In this document: piece after piece, positions 6,069 through 8,978 of the stretch
How positions within the stretch are numbered: position 1 is the stretch's first letter
Layout of the letters: every line of letters starts with the position of its first letter
Assembly: GCA_030840515.1 (NCBI GenBank)
Contig: JAVEEJ010000301.1
Location: 1-8,978, forward strand
Source of the DNA: Frankiaceae bacterium
Lineage (GTDB): Bacteria > Actinomycetota > Actinomycetes > JAVEEJ01
DNA length: 8,978 nt
Direction: 5' to 3'
Notes under the pieces: model-generated
Told to the model about the DNA's origin: nothing
Database searches by the model: none
What the model saw: only the letters and a program-made list of their open reading frames with translations
Program-made: the position numbers and the translations under genes

Positions 6069-6104
6069 GAGGAACCGCACCCAGGGGAGGGGCGTCTCAG
6101 CGAC

Positions 6105-7520
6105 ATGAACCTGCGCCCGTGGGCCGGTCCCACCGCACTCGGCGTCCTGCTCGCGGCTGCCGGCGGGGGCGCCGTACTCCTCGGCCGGTCCGGCGGCTCC
6201 ACCGCCCACCCCGGCTCGTCTGGTCCGCCGCCCAAGCTGCAGCTCGCGTCCTACTCCGACCACGTCGCCATGGGCGCCCCGTCGTCGGGGTCCTCGCAGT
6301 GGCAGCTCGAGGGGACGCTCTCGACCGAGAAGCCGGCGGATGGGCGAGTACGACGACCCGCGGCTGGCTCTTCCGCCGCGGCCGGCGACCTGGCGCACGC
6401 GCTCGGCCTCTCCGGAGAGCCCACCGCGATCAAGAACGGCTGGGCGCTGCGCGGCCCCTCCTCGACGGTCCTGCTGCTGCACAAGGACGGCTCCTGGTCC
6501 TGGGGCATGGACTGCGCACCGGACAAGCCGCTGGAGGACGAGAACCTCGACGTCGGCTGCGCCATGGCGGCCAGCTACGTGCCCCCAGGTCCACCTCCTG
6601 GCCCGTCGGCGGCTGACACCAAGCGCGCTGCGCAGCCGGTGTTCACGGCCCTCGGTCTGACGGGCGAGGTGCACGCGACCGCCGGGTCTGAGTTGAAGTC
6701 CTACGCGACTGTGTCACCGGCCTCGGGCTGGGCGTCCAGTCTCGAGGTGTCCCGCTCTCTGGACGTCGTCGGCGGCAACGGCTGGCTCGCCGGGTCCAGC
6801 GAGGGCGAGGCCTATCCGCTGATCTCGGCCGCGGACGCGTTCGAGGCGCTCAAGGCCAGCCCGCGCGTGATGGACGACATGTGTCGCATGCGCACCGACG
6901 GCAAGCCCGGCTGCGCCGACCCCGCGCCACTCGTGGTCACCGGTGCGTCGCTGGGGCTCATGCTCGACCGCGACGCCAAGGGCGCACTGCTGGTGCCGGC
7001 GTGGTTGTTCGCCGTCAAGGACGCCCCCGAGCCCACTGCCTGGATCGCGGTCGACCCCGACTACCTGGAGCCCTACTCCCCGCCCGATGGCGGCGACCCT
7101 GGCTCCGGTAGTGGCTCCGGCAGCGGCTCCGGCAGCGGCTCGAGCGACGGGTCCACCGGCTCAGGCGGCAGCCCCACCCAGGTCGACCCGGCGCCCCCGG
7201 AGCAATCCCCGGGAGCCGAGCCCAACGGCGCCGTCGCGCCTTCCCCGCCGGCAGAAGACGGCGACATCCAGGGCTACACGCTCGAGGGCGACACGACGAT
7301 CGTCGGCTACGTGGAGCTGAGCCGGAGTTGCCAAACCGCCGAGCTGCTCACCAAGGAGAGCAGTGACGCCGTGTACCTGGTCGCTCAGGTCACCACGACG
7401 TCGACCGCGATGTCGTGCGATGTCAGGGACCTGGAGCCGGTGCGGGCGACGCTCCAATCGCCACTTGGTGCTCGCAAGGTCATCGCCTCGGATGGGTCGG
7501 AGATTCCGCGGCGCAAGTAG
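6105..7520 (+). CDS. Anchored extracytoplasmic protein of unknown function with Gly-Ser/Pro linker
   Basis: I do not recognise a named family. The 471 residues begin with a short positive N-terminus and one hydrophobic segment (about 8-27, no lipobox), so the protein is a membrane-anchored or secreted extracytoplasmic protein. Three regions follow. The first, 45-160, includes GWALRGPSSTVLLLHKDGSW. The second, 170-325, has YPLISAADAFEAL and LVPAWLFAV, motifs I associate loosely with paired domains of actinobacterial cell-envelope proteins. A low-complexity linker (about 325-385) has a (GlySer)n run at 333-346, then Pro-rich sequence. The C-terminal domain is 388-471, with GYTLEGDTTIVGYVEL. The six cysteines after the anchor fall in three close pairs (137/152, 260/270, 409/438), one pair per folded region, suggesting three disulfides. 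The start is ATG 6105, preceded by GGGGAGGGG. The downstream 300 bases are non-coding. A role in envelope sensing or binding is only a guess. Confidence 0.75.
   Translation: MNLRPWAGPTALGVLLAAAGGGAVLLGRSGGSTAHPGSSGPPPKLQLASYSDHVAMGAPSSGSSQWQLEGTLSTEKPADGRVRRPAAGSSAAAGDLAHALGLSGEPTAIKNGWALRGPSSTVLLLHKDGSWSWGMDCAPDKPLEDENLDVGCAMAASYVPPGPPPGPSAADTKRAAQPVFTALGLTGEVHATAGSELKSYATVSPASGWASSLEVSRSLDVVGGNGWLAGSSEGEAYPLISAADAFEALKASPRVMDDMCRMRTDGKPGCADPAPLVVTGASLGLMLDRDAKGALLVPAWLFAVKDAPEPTAWIAVDPDYLEPYSPPDGGDPGSGSGSGSGSGSGSSDGSTGSGGSPTQVDPAPPEQSPGAEPNGAVAPSPPAEDGDIQGYTLEGDTTIVGYVELSRSCQTAELLTKESSDAVYLVAQVTTTSTAMSCDVRDLEPVRATLQSPLGARKVIASDGSEIPRRK
7101..7140 (+). repeat. 12-base tandem repeat coding the Gly-Ser run
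   Basis: Three copies of a 12-base unit (GGCTCCGGYAGY) at 7101-7112, 7113-7124 and 7125-7136, then a partial fourth. The reading frame gives Gly-Ser-Gly-Ser per unit. Copy number could vary between strains and change linker length without shifting the frame. Confidence 0.8.
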
Positions 7521-7634
7521 TCGCCGTATTCGCACCCACGCGGCGACAGTGAGCGTCTGGGTGGGTCGCGGAGCGTGGGAAAGGCTCACTGTCACGCCGG
7601 ATGTCCCGAAGGCGCAAGTAGTCGCCGTACTCGC
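7510..7634. repeat. 24-base direct repeat, two copies 101 bases apart
   Basis: Bases 7510-7533 and 7611-7634 match at 23 of 24 positions (T7529 against C7630). The first copy includes the last codons and stop of the 471-residue gene and the bases after it. Each copy begins with GGCG and carries CGCC 12 bases later, so each could form a small stem. The 77 bases between the copies hold a separate inverted repeat. Confidence 0.75.
7545..7593. repeat. Inverted repeat with 10-base arms between the direct repeats
   Basis: GACAGTGAGC (7545-7554) is the exact complement of GCTCACTGTC (7584-7593). With one bulged A the pairing continues outward (GGC at 7542-7544 with GCC at 7596-7598). The loop is 29 bases and G-rich. 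It could be a terminator stem for the upstream gene or part of a small mobile repeat. Confidence 0.6.
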
Positions 7635-7640
7635 TCACGA

Positions 7641-7729
7641 CTGAGCGGTCGGGGACTCCACGAAGGGCCGTGGGGTCAAGGCCGAAGGCCGCCGACCGTA
7701 AGGCCCAAGTGGAGTTCGCGACCGCTCAG
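7641..7729. repeat. Long nested stem-loop (89 bases), possible structured RNA or palindromic repeat
   Basis: The outer arms CTGAGCGGTCG (7641-7651) and CGACCGCTCAG (7719-7729) pair perfectly over 11 bases. Inside, ACTCCAC (7655-7661) pairs with GTGGAGT (7709-7715), then GGGCC (7665-7669) with GGCCC (7702-7706), GGTC (7674-7677) with GACC (7694-7697), and GGCC (7680-7683) with GGCC (7687-7690) around a GAA loop. Five stems separated by small internal loops form one long rod. Being palindromic it would form on either strand. A REP-like element, a bidirectional terminator or a small RNA are all possible. Confidence 0.65.
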
Positions 7730-7761
7730 CAAGCACGATGCGACCGCAAGTACGAAACAGC

Positions 7762-7797
7762 CACGGCCGGCTCCCCATCGCCAGGGAGCCGGCCGTG
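7762..7797 (-). terminator. Intrinsic terminator of the hydrolase gene
   Basis: Perfect 14-base stem (7762-7775 with 7784-7797) and an eight-base loop, 24 bases after the hydrolase stop on the minus strand. On that strand the stem is followed by GCTGTTTCGT, a short T-rich run. The stem is also placed to stop transcripts arriving from the plus strand, though no T-run follows on that side. Confidence 0.8.
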
Positions 7798-7821
7798 TCC
7801 GACTGGGGTTGGGCTGCGGCG

Positions 7822-8978
7822 TCAGCCGATGTGAACGACCGGCAGGTTGACCGTGGCCTGGTCGATGACGATCGCGCCCGGGGTACGGCTGCCGAAGCCG
7901 GCGAACATGTCCGAGACCGCCGACACCACGAGGAACAGCGACTTGCCCTTCGGCACGTCGACAGCCACCGAGGGCAGCTCGATCGTGCGCTGGTCCGCGA
8001 GGACCGGACCTTCGGAGTTGAAGGGCAGCATGTTGTTCTGCACGATCTGCACGTCCGCCGGGTTGGTGCCGACACCCAGCGCGTAGAACGCGCGGTTGTT
8101 GACGCCGACAGCGGTCATCTGGCCGGCGAGGTAGGGCGTCCCGGCGATGCGGATCGGGCCGTCGGCGATCTTGAACCCGACCGGGCCGCCCGCAGCCTCG
8201 GGCGTGGCGACGGTGCCGAGGTTGTAGAGCTTGTTGCCCTTGACCGAGCTCACCGTGACGCAGGCGGAGTCAGCGGTCGCCAGGTGGTAGAGGCCGTAGC
8301 CCTTGAGCCCGGTGTGCTGGCCGAGCAGCTTCTCGCGCATGAAGCGACGCGCGAGCTCGTCGAAGGTCCCGCCGCCGAGCTGCTTGGAGCACGGGTCAGC
8401 GGTCACACCACCGATCGCCGCTGAGGGGTTGGGGTCGGGGTATCCGCGCGGCATGACAGCGGGGAGGGTGTGGCCGCCGTTGTAGCCGACGAAGATCGAG
8501 CGCGAGCGCGCCGACGGGGTGAGTGCGTTGGCCCAGTTCTCCAGGCCCTGGTGCAGCGGGAACAGGTTGTCGGTCTCGCCCTGGCCGAAGAGCACCGGGA
8601 TGTTCAGGTGGCGGCCCTGCGACACGTGCCACTTCGGGCCGTTCTTGAAGAAGAACTTGTCGAGGTCGGGACCGCCAGGCACCTGGCCCTTGGCCCACAT
8701 GCCGGTGGCCGAGGACTGCACGAAGCCTTCGAGGACCTCGTTGGGCAGCGAGCGCGCGCCGGCAGCGGTGAGGGCACTTGACCACTCGGTGCGAGGCACG
8801 TCCTGCGGTGCGAGCGACTCCTTGAGGTCGTACCAGGTGATCTGGGGAGCGAGCGCGTCGAAGACCGGCTTGCCCTTGGTCATGAGCTCGGTGAAGGCGC
8901 CGACGAACTGGTAGCCCCCGCCGTAGGAGCCGCCGATCGCGCCGAGGCGCGGGTCGCCTTTGCTGTCGAGCTTGACCC
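7822..8978 (-). CDS. Alpha/beta hydrolase, CocE/PepX (S15) type, C-terminal part
   Basis: 384 residues are visible; the N-terminus is beyond the right edge. The fragment opens with the nucleophile elbow GGSYGGGYQ (Ser17), then a helical cap region. The acid follows in VLFGQGETDNLFPL (Asp136), the usual aspartate position of S15-like hydrolases, and the His in YNGGHTLP (His169). The catalytic triad is thus complete. The last about 130 residues are beta-rich and end in LPVVHIG, in keeping with the jelly-roll C-terminal domain of X-Pro dipeptidyl-peptidase and CocE-type esterases. These enzymes cut X-Pro dipeptides, acyl esters or similar bonds, often after secretion. The signal peptide, if any, is not in view, so location and substrate cannot be set. 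The ATG at 8881-8883 is internal because the conserved nucleophile motif lies upstream of it. The gene ends with TGA at 7822 before a strong terminator. Confidence 0.85.
   Translation of the reverse strand, partial: VKLDSKGDPRLGAIGGSYGGGYQFVGAFTELMTKGKPVFDALAPQITWYDLKESLAPQDVPRTEWSSALTAAGARSLPNEVLEGFVQSSATGMWAKGQVPGGPDLDKFFFKNGPKWHVSQGRHLNIPVLFGQGETDNLFPLHQGLENWANALTPSARSRSIFVGYNGGHTLPAVMPRGYPDPNPSAAIGGVTADPCSKQLGGGTFDELARRFMREKLLGQHTGLKGYGLYHLATADSACVTVSSVKGNKLYNLGTVATPEAAGGPVGFKIADGPIRIAGTPYLAGQMTAVGVNNRAFYALGVGTNPADVQIVQNNMLPFNSEGPVLADQRTIELPSVAVDVPKGKSLFLVVSAVSDMFAGFGSRTPGAIVIDQATVNLPVVHIG

Larger units (their letters stand above)
7521..7821. other. 300-base non-coding, repeat-rich intergenic region
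   Basis: No convincing gene lies between the stops of two convergent genes. The stretch holds, in order: the 24-base direct repeats, an inverted repeat at 7545-7593, a long nested stem-loop at 7641-7729 and a near-perfect terminator at 7762-7797. Short frames across it have poor third-base bias and no family likeness. Confidence 0.7.

Noticed and set aside
6318..6400. Possible frameshift near the start of the 471-residue gene, where another frame reads MGEYDDPRL
   Set aside because: The main frame stays open and keeps a likely helix with LAHALGLSG directly after, matching what follows. The other frame soon becomes Arg/Pro-rich.
5745..6674. 309-codon minus-strand frame opposite the small gene and the start of the 471-residue gene
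   Set aside because: Its composition is Arg-rich with no domain. It crosses a hairpin terminator and two promoters, while the plus-strand genes have good codon bias and signals.
7555..7582. G-rich loop as a G-quadruplex
   Set aside because: Only three GGG runs are present, with a long gap before the last. A fourth full run is missing, so the case is weak.
7510..7634. CRISPR-like repeats
   Set aside because: Only two copies, with no third at regular spacing, and the first copy overlaps a coding end. No cas gene is near.

Overview
This window is a high-GC segment with strong G/C bias at third codon positions, frequent GTG starts and TAnnnT-type -10 elements. These traits point to an actinomycete (Actinomycetota). 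No rRNA, tRNA, CRISPR array, insertion sequence or prophage gene is visible. The gene order around cytochrome oxidase and adenosine kinase resembles, from memory, the ctaC/adoK neighbourhood of mycobacteria and streptomycetes. I cannot name the genus.

Left part (1-2183): ctaC and ctaD, for subunits II and I of an aa3-type cytochrome c oxidase, lie on the minus strand. They overlap by four bases (GTGA). ctaD runs off the left edge. All metal ligands expected in the visible parts are present, so this is an active terminal oxidase of the respiratory chain. A short divergent promoter region separates ctaC from a plus-strand pair: a cysteine-desulfurase-like protein (2184-3290) and a TusA-family sulfur carrier (3287-3496), also overlapping by GTGA. 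The desulfurase-like protein keeps its catalytic-loop cysteine but has alanine where the PLP-binding lysine should be. This is the most interesting coding observation in the window.

Middle part (3571-6053): a secreted phosphodiester glycosidase (NAGPA-like) is on the plus strand and converges on adoK (adenosine kinase, minus strand). adoK is divergent from a small 70-residue gene of unknown function. Both adoK and the small gene appear to have leaderless promoters with a shared TAGGTTG element. The small gene also has a palindrome just upstream of its -10 and a strong hairpin after its stop.

Right part (6105-8978): a 471-residue anchored extracytoplasmic protein of unknown function has a Gly-Ser/Pro linker and three cysteine pairs. 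A 300-base non-coding stretch (7521-7821) follows, unusually rich in repeats and stem-loops. The last gene is the C-terminal part of a minus-strand alpha/beta hydrolase of the CocE/PepX (S15) type, which runs off the right edge. It ends in a near-perfect intrinsic terminator.

No single new multi-gene system is proven here. The two best leads are the lysine-less desulfurase/TusA pair beside the cytochrome oxidase genes, and the structured intergenic region at 7510-7797.
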